DNA of 30,235 nt from Porphyromonadaceae bacterium UBA4259 (GCA_002396125.1 DGWL01000074.1:1-30235), one strand, 5' to 3'; shown: positions 8,060 through 15,987, numbered from the stretch's first letter. Program-made: numbers and translations. Notes: generated by a model from the letters alone, not told the origin.

Positions 8060-9379
8060 ATGAATTTTCCTATAAAACAACAAGTTCTCGACGATATTCT
8101 GGCTAAGCGCGATGTGACCGATGTGTCAAGAACAACCATACGCCAATGCGCCGCTATCGCTGCCGAGATGGAAAAAGCAGCCGGCGAGAAGTTCCTTCGT
8201 CTAGAGGTGGGCGTTCCTGGTTTAGCACCGGGCCAAGTGGGAGTTGATGCCCAAAAGGCTGCACTCGACAATGGCATTGCCAGCATATATCCGGCCATCA
8301 GCGGTCTGCCCGAGCTCAAGGAGAATGCCTCGCGATTTATCAAGGCTTTTATTGATGTTGACATAGCTCCCGAGTGCATTATTCCTACTGTTGGCTCGAT
8401 GCAGGCTGGCATGAACCTAATGCTCGAGTGCTCACAGCTTGACCCCAAGAAAGATACCATTCTCTATGTGAATCCAGGCTTTGCTCCTCATGTGATGCAA
8501 GCTCAGGTGCAGGGCATCAAACATGAGCAGTTTGATATCTATGACTATCGTGGTGCAAAACTTCGCGGCAAGCTCGAGGAGTATTGCTCCAAGGGCAATA
8601 TTGTGGCTATCGTTTATTCTAATCCCAACAATCCATCGTGGGTGTGCCTCACCGACGAGGAATTGCAGATTATTGGCGAGATGGCTAACAAATATGACAT
8701 GATAGTTCTTGAGGACCATGCCTACATGTGCATGGACTTCCGCACCGACAAGTCGGTACCGTTTGAGCCTCCCTTCCAGCCAACTGTCGCTCGCTATACC
8801 GACAATTACGTCTTCATGATTTCGGGTTCTAAGGTGTTCAGCTATGCGGGCGAGCGCATTGCCGTGGTTGCATTCAGCAACAAGCTCTTCAATCGCGAGT
8901 ATCCTGCTCTGCGCGAGCGCTACGGAATTGGCCGCATGGGCGACAACTTCATCTTCACCTATCTCTATGTGGCATCGTCGGGAACATCTCACTCGGCACA
9001 GCATGCACTGTCGGCGATGATGAAGGCCGCTGCCGATGGAACCTACAAGTTTGTTGATGAGGTGCGTGAGTATGGCCGCAGAGCGAAGATAACCAAGGAA
9101 ATCTTCATCAAGCATGGCTTCAACATCATCTATGATAAGGATGGCGATCAGGACTTGGCCGATGGATTTTATTACACTATTGGCTACGAGGGCATGAGCG
9201 ACCAGCAGTTGCTTAACGACCTGTTGCTGTGTGGTATCTCGGCAATCACCCTCAACACCACCGGCAGCAAGCAGCCTGGTATCAGGGCTTGCGTGTCGCA
9301 GCTTAACAGCGAGTGGCACATTCAAGCCCTCGACGAGCGACTGGGAATCTTTGTTGAACTTCAAAAAAGCAAGAAATAA
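8060..9379 (+). CDS. PLP-dependent aminotransferase, class I/II fold (probably for aromatic or branched-chain amino acids)
   Basis: The 439-residue product is a fold-type I aminotransferase. SNPNNPSW (187-194) is the substrate/PLP loop. Asp219 in VLEDHAY should contact the pyridine nitrogen. Lys258 in SGSKVFSYAGERIAV is the Schiff-base lysine, with Arg266 nearby for PLP phosphate. The C-terminal GIRACVS carries the Arg of the substrate-carboxylate site. It is longer than typical aspartate aminotransferases. Its stop codon overlaps the ATG of the CoA-transferase gene by one base (TAATG), a sign of translational coupling. With iorAB upstream, its likely role is to supply 2-oxoacids for oxidative decarboxylation; the amino acid used is an inference from context. 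Confidence 0.9.
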   Translation: MNFPIKQQVLDDILAKRDVTDVSRTTIRQCAAIAAEMEKAAGEKFLRLEVGVPGLAPGQVGVDAQKAALDNGIASIYPAISGLPELKENASRFIKAFIDVDIAPECIIPTVGSMQAGMNLMLECSQLDPKKDTILYVNPGFAPHVMQAQVQGIKHEQFDIYDYRGAKLRGKLEEYCSKGNIVAIVYSNPNNPSWVCLTDEELQIIGEMANKYDMIVLEDHAYMCMDFRTDKSVPFEPPFQPTVARYTDNYVFMISGSKVFSYAGERIAVVAFSNKLFNREYPALRERYGIGRMGDNFIFTYLYVASSGTSHSAQHALSAMMKAAADGTYKFVDEVREYGRRAKITKEIFIKHGFNIIYDKDGDQDLADGFYYTIGYEGMSDQQLLNDLLLCGISAITLNTTGSKQPGIRACVSQLNSEWHIQALDERLGIFVELQKSKK

Positions 9380-10671
9380 TGAATTACATGACTGCCGACG
9401 AGGCTGTTCGCCTTGTCAAGAGTGGCGACCACGTCTATTGCATGGGTAGCACTGCCATCCCGGTTGTGTTGCAAGCTGCGCTGGCTCGTCGAGCCGGTGA
9501 ACTGCGCGATGTTGTGGTTTATTCGGCATTCAATGTGCCCTATGGCGAGTGCCCGCTTTGCAATCCCGAGTATAAGGATTCGTTTATCACCAAGAGCCTT
9601 TTCCTTAGTGGCGACCAGCGCAAGTGGGTGGCACAGGGCTATGGCGAGGTGATTCCCGCTTTCCTTGGCGAGATTCCATTCCTGTTCCGCAGCAAGCAGC
9701 TGCCTCTCGACGTCACTTTCCTCAATTGCTCACCTCCCGACAAGGACGGCTATTGCAGCTACGGCATGAGTGCCGACCTGGCGTTTAGCGCTGTGGAGAT
9801 GTCGAAAACTATCATTGCTCAAATCAATGACAGCATGCCCTACTTGTGTGGCGCGGCCAAAATTCATGAGAGCCAAATTGCAGCCGCAGTTCGCTGCGAC
9901 GAGCCACCATTGGCAATGGAGTTTGGTGAGTCTACTCCCATCGAGAGTGCAATAGGTGGCTATATCGCTGCCGAGATTCCCGATGGAGCAACACTGCAGA
10001 TTGGTGTGGGTGGCATTCCCAATGCTGTGCTTGCGGGTATCAAGAACCACAAGCACCTGGGATTACACACCGAGGCTATGACCGACGGTGTGGTGCGTCT
10101 CATCGAGGAGGGTGTTATTGACAATAGTCTCAAGAAAATTCGTCCCGGCAAGAGTGTGGCAAGTTTGGCGCTTGGCTCAAAACGCATGTACGACTTCCTG
10201 CACTATAACGAGGATGTGGAGTTCTACGATGTGGCATGGACCAACGATCCGCAAATCATCCGTCAAAATCCAAAGCCTATTGCCATCAATAGTGCCATCG
10301 AGGTCGACATCACCGGACAGGTGTGTGCCGATAGCATTGGAACCATGATTTTCTCAAGCGTGGGAGGTCAGCACGACTTTATGTATGGTGCTGCTCTTAA
10401 TCCTGAAGGCAAGACATTCATCGCGTTGCCTTCACGCACAGGAAAGGGTAAAGGCAAGATTGTGTCTCAGCTCACACCGGGTGCCGGTGTTGTGACCACC
10501 AGGTTCCAGACTCAGTATGTGGTTACAGAGCATGGTATTGTTTACCTGCGCAATAAGAGTCTTCCCGAGCGGGCACGAGCTCTTATCTCAATCGCTCATC
10601 CCGACGACCGCGAGGCTCTGGAGCGTGCTGCATGCGAGCGCTTCGGCTACAGTTTCTTGCGCTATAAGTGA
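9379..10671 (+). CDS. Acetyl-CoA hydrolase/transferase family CoA-transferase
   Basis: The 430-residue product belongs to the family that includes 4-hydroxybutyrate, butyryl and succinyl CoA:acetate CoA-transferases. The catalytic glutamate is Glu308 in INSAIEVDITGQV. The oxyanion-hole loop is GVGGIPNAV (209-217), and GGQHDFMYGA (329-338) follows, all in the expected order. Family members transfer CoA between acyl-CoA and acetate; here the acyl-CoA probably comes from IorAB, releasing the free acid and acetyl-CoA. The ATG overlaps the aminotransferase stop by one base. The exact acyl group cannot be read from sequence, and names such as 4-hydroxybutyrate CoA-transferase would be over-precise. 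The gene ends 19 bases before a perfect hairpin. Confidence 0.92.
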   Translation: MNYMTADEAVRLVKSGDHVYCMGSTAIPVVLQAALARRAGELRDVVVYSAFNVPYGECPLCNPEYKDSFITKSLFLSGDQRKWVAQGYGEVIPAFLGEIPFLFRSKQLPLDVTFLNCSPPDKDGYCSYGMSADLAFSAVEMSKTIIAQINDSMPYLCGAAKIHESQIAAAVRCDEPPLAMEFGESTPIESAIGGYIAAEIPDGATLQIGVGGIPNAVLAGIKNHKHLGLHTEAMTDGVVRLIEEGVIDNSLKKIRPGKSVASLALGSKRMYDFLHYNEDVEFYDVAWTNDPQIIRQNPKPIAINSAIEVDITGQVCADSIGTMIFSSVGGQHDFMYGAALNPEGKTFIALPSRTGKGKGKIVSQLTPGAGVVTTRFQTQYVVTEHGIVYLRNKSLPERARALISIAHPDDREALERAACERFGYSFLRYK

Positions 10672-10690
10672 TATATCATTCCATTGCGAT

Positions 10691-10731
10691 AATAAATTAA
10701 GCGTCACTCACCGAGTGACGCTTAATTTATT
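10691..10731. terminator. Bidirectional terminator between the CoA-transferase gene and buk
   Basis: Arms 10691-10709 and 10713-10731 form a perfect 19-bp stem with an ACC loop (core GCGTCACTC/GAGTGACGC, flanked by A-rich and T-rich ends). It lies between convergent genes and has U-rich tails on both strands. Confidence 0.88.
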
Positions 10732-10762
10732 TATAATCACATGCTTAATTACGCATTGCGCA

Positions 10763-11824
10763 TTACTTGTACTCTTTAGCTTCGCGCTTGCCTTTGAGCA
10801 CAGCTGCTGCGTTGCCTGCCAGAGCGCCCATCTCATCTTCGCCTGGGAAGCAGTAGGTGGGAGCCAAGAAGTCGATGCGCTTGCGCAACTCTCCAGTGAG
10901 ATAATCGCTGTGAGCCATGCCACCGGTGAGCAGGATAGCGTCAATCTTGCCGCAAAGCACAGCACTCTCGGCTGCAATTTGCTTAGCCACATGATAAATC
11001 ATGGCATCGAGAATAAGCTTGGCGTGCTTGTCGCCGTTGCTGATGCGGTCCTCAATCTCCATCAAGTCGGTAGTGCCAAGGTGGGCGTTCAAACCACCCT
11101 TGCCGGTGATCATCTTTAGAATCTCTTCCTTGGTGTACTTGCCGCTGAAGCACAGGCGTACCAAGTCGGCTGCCGGAATTGTGCCGGCGCGCTCGGGAGT
11201 GAAGGGGCCTTCGCCGTCAAGAGCGTTGGGAGCGTCAACAGCCACACCCTTCTCGTGGGCAGCAACCGAGATACCACCACCCAGGTGGCAGATGATGAGG
11301 TTCATCTCTTCATACTTCTTGCCAATCTCACGGGCAAAGCGGCGAGCAATAGCCTTCTGGTTGAGTGGATGCCAAATGCTCACGCGCTTAATCTCTGGAA
11401 TACCGCAGATGCGTGCGTAATCGTTGAGCTCGTCAACAACAACGGGGTCGGCAATAAAGCTGCGGCAGCCGGGAATCTGCTGGGCAATCTTGTGGGCGAT
11501 AAGGCAGCCCAAGTTGCAAGCGTGCTCGCGTGGTGAGTTGCGAGTGTCCTCAAGCATTTTCTCATTTATTTCATACACACCACCGGGAACTGCTTTGCCT
11601 AGTCCACCACGGCCAATAACAGCCTTGAAGTTGAAATCAACATTGGTCACCTTAATCTCGTTCATCACAAGGTTGTAGCGGAAGTCAAACTGGTCCAAGA
11701 TGTTTTTGTAGGGAGCCAGCTCTTCGGGTTTGTGACGAATAGAACGGAGCAACAGAGGAGTTTCGCCTTCATAAACGGCAAACTTGGTTGAAGTGGAACC
11801 TGGGTTTATTACAAGTATACGCAT
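10763..11824 (-). CDS. buk: Butyrate kinase (short- or branched-chain fatty acid kinase)
   Basis: Buk transfers phosphate from an acyl phosphate to ADP, making ATP and a carboxylate. The 353-residue product matches the family length. It has the acetate/sugar kinase fold: NPGSTS (7-12) is the phosphate-1 loop, HLGGGISVAAH (180-190) the second, and DGEGPFTPERAG (203-214) the conserved butyrate-kinase segment. The C-terminal GEDEMGALAGNAAAVL fits the adenosine region. ptb lies upstream with a 62-base gap, forming a ptb-buk operon. Context with iorAB suggests branched-chain or aryl acyl phosphates may be the true substrates rather than butyrate; no crotonase or butyryl-CoA dehydrogenase gene is present here. 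Confidence 0.95.
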   Translation of the reverse strand: MRILVINPGSTSTKFAVYEGETPLLLRSIRHKPEELAPYKNILDQFDFRYNLVMNEIKVTNVDFNFKAVIGRGGLGKAVPGGVYEINEKMLEDTRNSPREHACNLGCLIAHKIAQQIPGCRSFIADPVVVDELNDYARICGIPEIKRVSIWHPLNQKAIARRFAREIGKKYEEMNLIICHLGGGISVAAHEKGVAVDAPNALDGEGPFTPERAGTIPAADLVRLCFSGKYTKEEILKMITGKGGLNAHLGTTDLMEIEDRISNGDKHAKLILDAMIYHVAKQIAAESAVLCGKIDAILLTGGMAHSDYLTGELRKRIDFLAPTYCFPGEDEMGALAGNAAAVLKGKREAKEYK

Positions 11825-11886
11825 AGTTGTTTTTATTGTTTATGATAATTGTTAATTTAGGGAAAATGAAATGTTGCCTGGAATGA

Positions 11887-12792
11887 TTAGATTGCCGAGG
11901 CCACAGCCAGGCTATAGAACTTCGACTCGATGCTGTCGCCGCGAGAGGGGAGAACTACAGGAACCTTGGCGCCTTGCAGCAGGCCTGCTGTCTGAGCATG
12001 GCAAAGCAAGGTAATAGTCTTGTAGAACACGTTGCCACTCTCAATCTCTGGGAAGAGCACAGCGTCGGCCTCGCCATTGATGGGCGAGTTAATGCCCTTG
12101 TGGTGCATGCTCTCGTAGCACAGTGAGGTCTTCAGGTCGAGAGGACCGTCAACGATGCACTTGCCCAGTTCGCCTTTGGCGGCGAGTTCCTTGATGGCAA
12201 CATAGTCGGCTGTGCAGGGGAAGTGACGCTCGTCAACCTTCTCCGAGCAGTGGATGAGCGAAATTTTAGGTTCCTCAATGTGGAGGGCATGAGCAATCTT
12301 GGTGATATATTTCACTTGCTCGATGCGTTGCTCGCAAGTGGGGTTAGGAATAACAGCCGCATCGGTGAAGAGAAGCAGGCGCTTCAGTTCGGGAATGTCG
12401 GCAACGGTCACGTGGGTGAGCACATTACCCTTGGGCAGGATGCCTGTTTCCTTGTTGAGCACAGCACGCAACAGGTTGTCGGTGTTCAAAAGACCCTTCA
12501 TGAGCACTTGAGCGCGGTCTTCACGCACCTCGGCAACAGCCTTGGCGGCAGCATCGTCACGGTCGCTGGCATCGATGATTGAGAATTCGTTCTTGAATTT
12601 TGCCAGGCGCTCGTCGGCTTCAATTTCGGCGCGGCAACCCACAAAAGTAACGGTGATAATACCTGCCTCGAGAGCTCTGAGCACAGCACTGCGAGTAACA
12701 TCGTCCTCAGCCCACACTACAGCCACGCGGCTTTTTGTTCCCTTACTTGCAAGATGAGCGGTCAACTCATCAAAATTCTTGATACTTGGCAT
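11887..12792 (-). CDS. ptb: Phosphate butyryltransferase (phosphate acyltransferase)
   Basis: Ptb exchanges CoA of an acyl-CoA for phosphate, giving the acyl phosphate used by Buk. The 301-residue product matches the PTA/PTB family. The diagnostic C-terminal block is visible: DGPLDLKTSL, then HKGINSPINGEADAVLFPEIESGN in two parts, and a closing KVPVVLPSRGDSIESKFYSLA. The central VTVADIPELKRLLLFTDAAVIPNP also fits the family. The ATG at 12792 gives a sensible cytoplasmic N-terminus. A TACCTTTG -7 element sits 48 bases upstream, and buk follows after 62 bases. Substrate range (butyryl, isobutyryl, isovaleryl or phenylacetyl CoA) is not determined by the sequence. Confidence 0.94.
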   Translation of the reverse strand: MPSIKNFDELTAHLASKGTKSRVAVVWAEDDVTRSAVLRALEAGIITVTFVGCRAEIEADERLAKFKNEFSIIDASDRDDAAAKAVAEVREDRAQVLMKGLLNTDNLLRAVLNKETGILPKGNVLTHVTVADIPELKRLLLFTDAAVIPNPTCEQRIEQVKYITKIAHALHIEEPKISLIHCSEKVDERHFPCTADYVAIKELAAKGELGKCIVDGPLDLKTSLCYESMHHKGINSPINGEADAVLFPEIESGNVFYKTITLLCHAQTAGLLQGAKVPVVLPSRGDSIESKFYSLAVASAI

Positions 12793-12840
12793 TTTGTTTT
12801 CGTTGATTTGTTTTTAAGTTATGTTGTTTTTTTCTTTGTG

Positions 12841-12848
12841 CAAAGGTA
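12841..12848 (-). promoter_or_regulatory. -7 promoter element for ptb-buk
   Basis: The minus strand reads TACCTTTG, an exact TAnnTTTG match, 48 bases before the ptb ATG. No clear -33 TTG is seen at the standard spacing. It lies in the divergent region shared with the Sel1-repeat gene. Confidence 0.6.
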
Positions 12849-12924
12849 GATAATATTTTTCACATAGATGTAATTACAATACATTATTTTTGCCATTAAT
12901 ATAGCTTTATTTATAAATAATGTG

Positions 12925-12932
12925 TATCTTTG
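12925..12932 (+). promoter_or_regulatory. -7 promoter element for the Sel1-repeat gene
   Basis: TATCTTTG matches TAnnTTTG and ends 18 bases before the ATG at 12951. Transcription would begin near 12939, giving a very short leader. This supports the ATG at 12951 over a TTG at 12930, which lies inside the element. Confidence 0.65.
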
Positions 12933-12950
12933 CCAAAACACCACTTTGCA

Positions 12951-13682
12951 ATGAAAAAGATTTTCTTGTTGTCACTGATATTGACCCTGACACTTGCAGG
13001 TGCTGCTCAAGAGCAGTCGCTCCAGTCGCAGGGTAGGGCGAGCAACTTCTATGCCCTTGCACAGCTTGGCGACCCCGAGGCGCAATATATGCTTGCCTGC
13101 TGCTACCACGATGGCTATGGCGTGGAGCAGAGCGACTCGCTGGCGGTGGTGTGGGCGCGCAAGTCGGCGCAGCAAGCTTATCCCGCGGGGCTGTATTTTC
13201 TTGCTTACTGTTATGAGACAGGACGTGGAGTGTCGATGAACCAGTCCAACGCTCTGACGCTTTACAAGAGGGCCTACGAAGTCGCCTTGCCTCGCGCTAC
13301 TCGAGGCGATGCCTCGGCACAGTTTGTGGTAGGCAAGATTTTTGATTACGGCAATGGGGGAGTGACATTGAATCATGGCACCGCTGTCACTTGGTATCGC
13401 CGTGCTGCCGAGCAAGGCTACGCCGGAGCTCAGTTTAACCTTGGTAATTGCTATCAGCTGGGAGAAGGAGTCGACCAGGATAAAAAGCAGGCAGTCTACT
13501 GGTATCGCCAGGCGGCTTTGCAAGGCGACACCGATGCTGAGTACACTATAGGCCTGTGCTATGCCAGCGGCGATGGCATTGTCAAGAGTTCTGCTCGGGC
13601 AATCGAGTGGTTCAGGCGTGCCGCCCGTCATGGCAATCGCCTTGCCAGGCACATCCTCCTGAGTATTAATCTCACCTGGTAG
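12951..13682 (+). CDS. Secreted Sel1-repeat (TPR-like) protein
   Basis: The 243-residue product begins with a signal peptide (MKKIFLLSLILTLTLAGAAQ). The mature part is almost entirely Sel1-like repeats of about 36-40 residues, each with a pattern like A-Q--LG-CY--G-GV--D---A--WYR-AA. Five repeats are visible, at roughly 35-75, 76-117, 118-155, 156-191 and 192-227, plus a C-terminal remnant (GNRLARHILLSI). Sel1 repeats form alpha-solenoid scaffolds for protein-protein contacts; no enzymatic domain is present. It is divergent from ptb and precedes the ribosomal promoter by about 120 bases, so it is probably monocistronic. The partner is unknown. Confidence 0.9.
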   Translation: MKKIFLLSLILTLTLAGAAQEQSLQSQGRASNFYALAQLGDPEAQYMLACCYHDGYGVEQSDSLAVVWARKSAQQAYPAGLYFLAYCYETGRGVSMNQSNALTLYKRAYEVALPRATRGDASAQFVVGKIFDYGNGGVTLNHGTAVTWYRRAAEQGYAGAQFNLGNCYQLGEGVDQDKKQAVYWYRQAALQGDTDAEYTIGLCYASGDGIVKSSARAIEWFRRAARHGNRLARHILLSINLTW

Positions 13683-13804
13683 ATTCCACCTGTTATAGGG
13701 GGGGATTAGTCGTAATAGATGAAAAAGGATTGCAAATATTTCTTAAAACGGTTAATGTTTGCTAAATTGGCCATTCTGGGGTGTTATTTGGCATGGCAAT
13801 ATTT

Positions 13805-13834
13805 TTGCTATTAATATATTAATTCGTACCTTTG
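13805..13834 (+). promoter_or_regulatory. Promoter for rplM-rpsI
   Basis: TTG at 13805-13807, exactly 19 bases, then TACCTTTG at 13827-13834. Both halves match the Bacteroidetes consensus, as expected for a strong ribosomal protein promoter. Transcription should start near 13841, leaving a leader of about 107 bases before rplM. Confidence 0.8.
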
Positions 13835-13840
13835 CACGCC

Positions 13841-13947
13841 GATTATATCCAAGACCGTTTCTTGTGCATGCCAGTGTGGTACATTTGGCCGTGTGCTCGT
13901 GTGTGCTCAAGAAGATTTAATTAATTTTTAATCAGGATTTTAAGAAA
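13841..13947 (+). promoter_or_regulatory. Long 5' leader of rplM
   Basis: About 107 bases lie between the predicted start site and the GTG of rplM, longer than other leaders here. It contains a GTGTGCTC direct repeat (near 13891-13909) but no strong hairpin that I can see. Autogenous control by L13 is possible but unsupported by a recognisable motif. Confidence 0.25.
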
Positions 13948-14427
13948 GTGAACACTTTAAGTTACAAGACCGTCTCTATCCGCAAGGAAGACGTACAGAA
14001 AGAATGGGTAGTAGTTGATGCTACCGACCAAGTTCTGGGTCGCTTGTGCGCAAAAGTAGCGAAAATCTTGCGCGGAAAGTATAAGCCCAGCTTTACTCCA
14101 CACGTTGACTGTGGTGACAACGTTATTATCATTAATGCCGACAAGGTGAAGCTCACCGGCAGCAAGTGGAACGACCGCGTGTACCTGAGCTATACCGGCT
14201 ATCCTGGTGGACAGCGCGAGGCAACTCCAGCTATCTTGCAAAAGAAGTCGGAGAACAAGCACATCAAGGCTGGCAAGCACCCCTTGTTCCTGCACGTGAT
14301 TAAGGGCATGCTTCCCAAGAACAAACTTGGTGCCAAGATGCTTAACAACGTTTACATTTACAATGGCGAGAATCATCCACACGAGGCTCAGCAGCCTAAA
14401 GTAATTGACATCAACAAACTTAAATAA
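13948..14427 (+). CDS. rplM: Large ribosomal subunit protein L13
   Basis: L13 is an early-assembly protein of the 50S subunit. The 159-residue product has the family signatures WVVVDATDQVLGRLCAKVAK near the N-terminus, GDNVIIINADKVKLTG in the middle, VYLSYTGYPGG, and the GMLPKNKLGAKMLNNVYIY stretch. The start is GTG at 13948; no in-frame ATG exists between it and the upstream stop at 13918, and this start gives the N-terminus typical of Bacteroidetes L13 proteins (NTLSYKT). rpsI follows after 11 bases, the conserved L13-S9 operon. Confidence 0.98.
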   Translation: MNTLSYKTVSIRKEDVQKEWVVVDATDQVLGRLCAKVAKILRGKYKPSFTPHVDCGDNVIIINADKVKLTGSKWNDRVYLSYTGYPGGQREATPAILQKKSENKHIKAGKHPLFLHVIKGMLPKNKLGAKMLNNVYIYNGENHPHEAQQPKVIDINKLK

Positions 14428-14438
14428 TTATTGGAAGT

Positions 14439-14825
14439 ATGGAACAGATTAATGCAGTAGGTCGTCGTAAAGCAGCCATCGCACGTGTATACGTTAGCGA
14501 GGGTACAGGCGCAATCACAATCAACAAGCGTACACTTGAAGAATATTTTCCATCTCCAATTCTTCAATTCATCGTTAAGCAGCCATTGAGCACTCTGGAG
14601 GCTGCCGAGAAGTATGACATCAAGGTTAACTTGATTGGTGGCGGTTACAAGGGACAGGCCGAGGCTCTGCGTCTGGCTATCGCACGCGCACTGGTTAAGA
14701 TTAATCCCGAGGACAAGAGCGCTCTGCGCAAGCAAGGCTTCATGACTCGCGACCCACGTGCCGTAGAGCGCAAGAAGCCGGGTCAGCCCAAGGCTCGCAA
14801 GCGTTTCCAGTTCAGCAAGCGTTAA
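14439..14825 (+). CDS. rpsI: Small ribosomal subunit protein S9
   Basis: The 128-residue product is the normal S9 length. GRRKAAIARVYV near the N-terminus and GGGYKGQAEALRLAIARAL in the middle are diagnostic. The basic C-terminal tail GQPKARKRFQFSKR ends in the conserved SKR that reaches the P-site tRNA anticodon region. It follows rplM by 11 bases and certainly shares its transcript. Confidence 0.99.
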   Translation: MEQINAVGRRKAAIARVYVSEGTGAITINKRTLEEYFPSPILQFIVKQPLSTLEAAEKYDIKVNLIGGGYKGQAEALRLAIARALVKINPEDKSALRKQGFMTRDPRAVERKKPGQPKARKRFQFSKR

Positions 14826-14856
14826 TGTTTATCGATTGCTATTTCGATTTTCAACG

Positions 14857-14963
14857 CTCTGCTTAAACTTGGATAAAATCACAACACAGAGTTTAGTATC
14901 CAAATTGCATAGACTCTATCAAGGCTGATGAGCCTTGTTCTACACATTAAATATAATAAGGCT
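14857..14963 (+). promoter_or_regulatory. Structured region before rpsB, candidate S2 leader
   Basis: The 198-base rpsI-rpsB gap has several inverted repeats. CTCTG (14857-14861) can pair with CAGAG (14887-14891), and TTGGATA (14869-14875) with TATCCAA (14897-14903); together these interleave as a pseudoknot. CAAGGCT (14920-14926) and AGCCTTG (14931-14937) form a 7-bp hairpin with a GATG loop. AAGGCT at 14958-14963 could instead take AGCCTT, giving mutually exclusive helices. A control function is an inference. Confidence 0.4.
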
Positions 14964-15023
14964 TCTTGATGGCTACTATGCGATTGATTTAAGTTGAAAG
15001 TAAACAAATTCAAATTAATTAAA

Positions 15024-15884
15024 ATGCAAACACCAAATTTTGACCAACTGCTCGACGCAACTTGTCACTTTGGTCACCTCAAACGCAAGTGGAATCCTGC
15101 TATGGCTCCCTACATCTTCATGGAGCGTAATGGCATTCACATTATCGACCTTTACAAAACTCAGGCTAAGCTTGAAGAAGCTGCCGTTGCACTCAAGAAC
15201 ATTGCTAAGGAAGGCAAGAAGGTGCTCTTCGTTGCCACCAAGAAGCAAGCTAAGCAAGTGGTAGAAGACCGTGCTACTTCGGTTGGTATGCCCTACGTTA
15301 TTGAGCGCTGGCCAGGCGGTATGCTTACTAACTTCCCCACCATCCGCAAGGCTGTGAAGAAGATGGCTGCCATCGACAAGATGGCCACCGACGGCACTTT
15401 CGACAACATGTCGAAGCGCGAGAAACTCCAAATCACTCGCCAGCGTGCTAAGCTCGAGAAGAACCTCGGTTCTATCGCCGATCTTAACCGTCTGCCTTCG
15501 GCTCTCTTCGTTGTTGACGTGCTCAAGGAGCACATCGCAGTGGCCGAGGCCAACCGTCTGGGTATTCCTGTGTTTGGTATCGTTGATACTAACAGCAACC
15601 CTGAGAATGTTGACTTCGTGATTCCAGCCAACGACGACGCTTCTAAGTCGATCGACATCATCTTGAACACCGTGTGCGAAGCCATTAAGGAAGGCATCGA
15701 GGAGCGCAAGATTGAGAAGATTGACAACAAGGATGAGGCCGCCGAGGCTGAGGGCGAGGCTAAGCCACGCCGCACTCGCGTTCGTCGCAGCCGTGTAGCT
15801 GAGGATGCTAAGGAAGAGGCTCCCGCTCAGGAAGAAGCTCCTGCAACCGAGGCACCCGCCGACAAGGAAGCTAAGGCTGAGTAA
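15024..15884 (+). CDS. rpsB: Small ribosomal subunit protein S2
   Basis: The product is 286 residues from the ATG at 15024; a TTG 30 bases earlier would add ten non-family residues. S2 signatures include CHFGHLKRKWNPAM, VLFVATKKQAK, RWPGGMLTNFPTIRKA and the VFGIVDTNSNP-VDFVIPANDDA block. From about residue 235 the protein carries a low-complexity tail rich in Ala, Glu and Lys with one Arg-rich patch (RRTRVRRSR), then AEDAKEEAPAQEEAPATEAP. This tail exceeds the E. coli form and is probably disordered. A structured leader precedes the gene, and a terminator-like hairpin separates it from tsf. Confidence 0.98.
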   Translation: MQTPNFDQLLDATCHFGHLKRKWNPAMAPYIFMERNGIHIIDLYKTQAKLEEAAVALKNIAKEGKKVLFVATKKQAKQVVEDRATSVGMPYVIERWPGGMLTNFPTIRKAVKKMAAIDKMATDGTFDNMSKREKLQITRQRAKLEKNLGSIADLNRLPSALFVVDVLKEHIAVAEANRLGIPVFGIVDTNSNPENVDFVIPANDDASKSIDIILNTVCEAIKEGIEERKIEKIDNKDEAAEAEGEAKPRRTRVRRSRVAEDAKEEAPAQEEAPATEAPADKEAKAE

Positions 15885-15889
15885 ACGAT

Positions 15890-15928
15890 AAAACAAGGGG
15901 GGAGCACACAATATTCCCCCTTGTTTTT
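15890..15928 (+). terminator. Terminator-like hairpin between rpsB and tsf
   Basis: AAAACAAGGGGG (from 15890) pairs with CCCCCTTGTTTT (to 15927), a perfect 12-bp stem plus two weaker pairs, loop 15904-15913, followed by further T. It begins 5 bases after the rpsB stop and has the form of an intrinsic terminator, though tsf starts only 60 bases on. Confidence 0.8.
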
Positions 15929-15987
15929 AAATAAATCTAGAGAATAATATTTTTATTAATCAATAACAACCCCCATAAAAAACTATT

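Noticed and set aside
8432..9364. Minus-strand frame of 310 codons opposite the aminotransferase gene
   Set aside because: Antisense to a gene with an intact PLP site; the translation is His/Leu/Val-rich with no recognisable domain.
12930..12950. TTG start for the Sel1-repeat protein at 12930
   Set aside because: It falls within the TATCTTTG promoter element and spoils the signal peptide; the ATG at 12951 gives a normal one.
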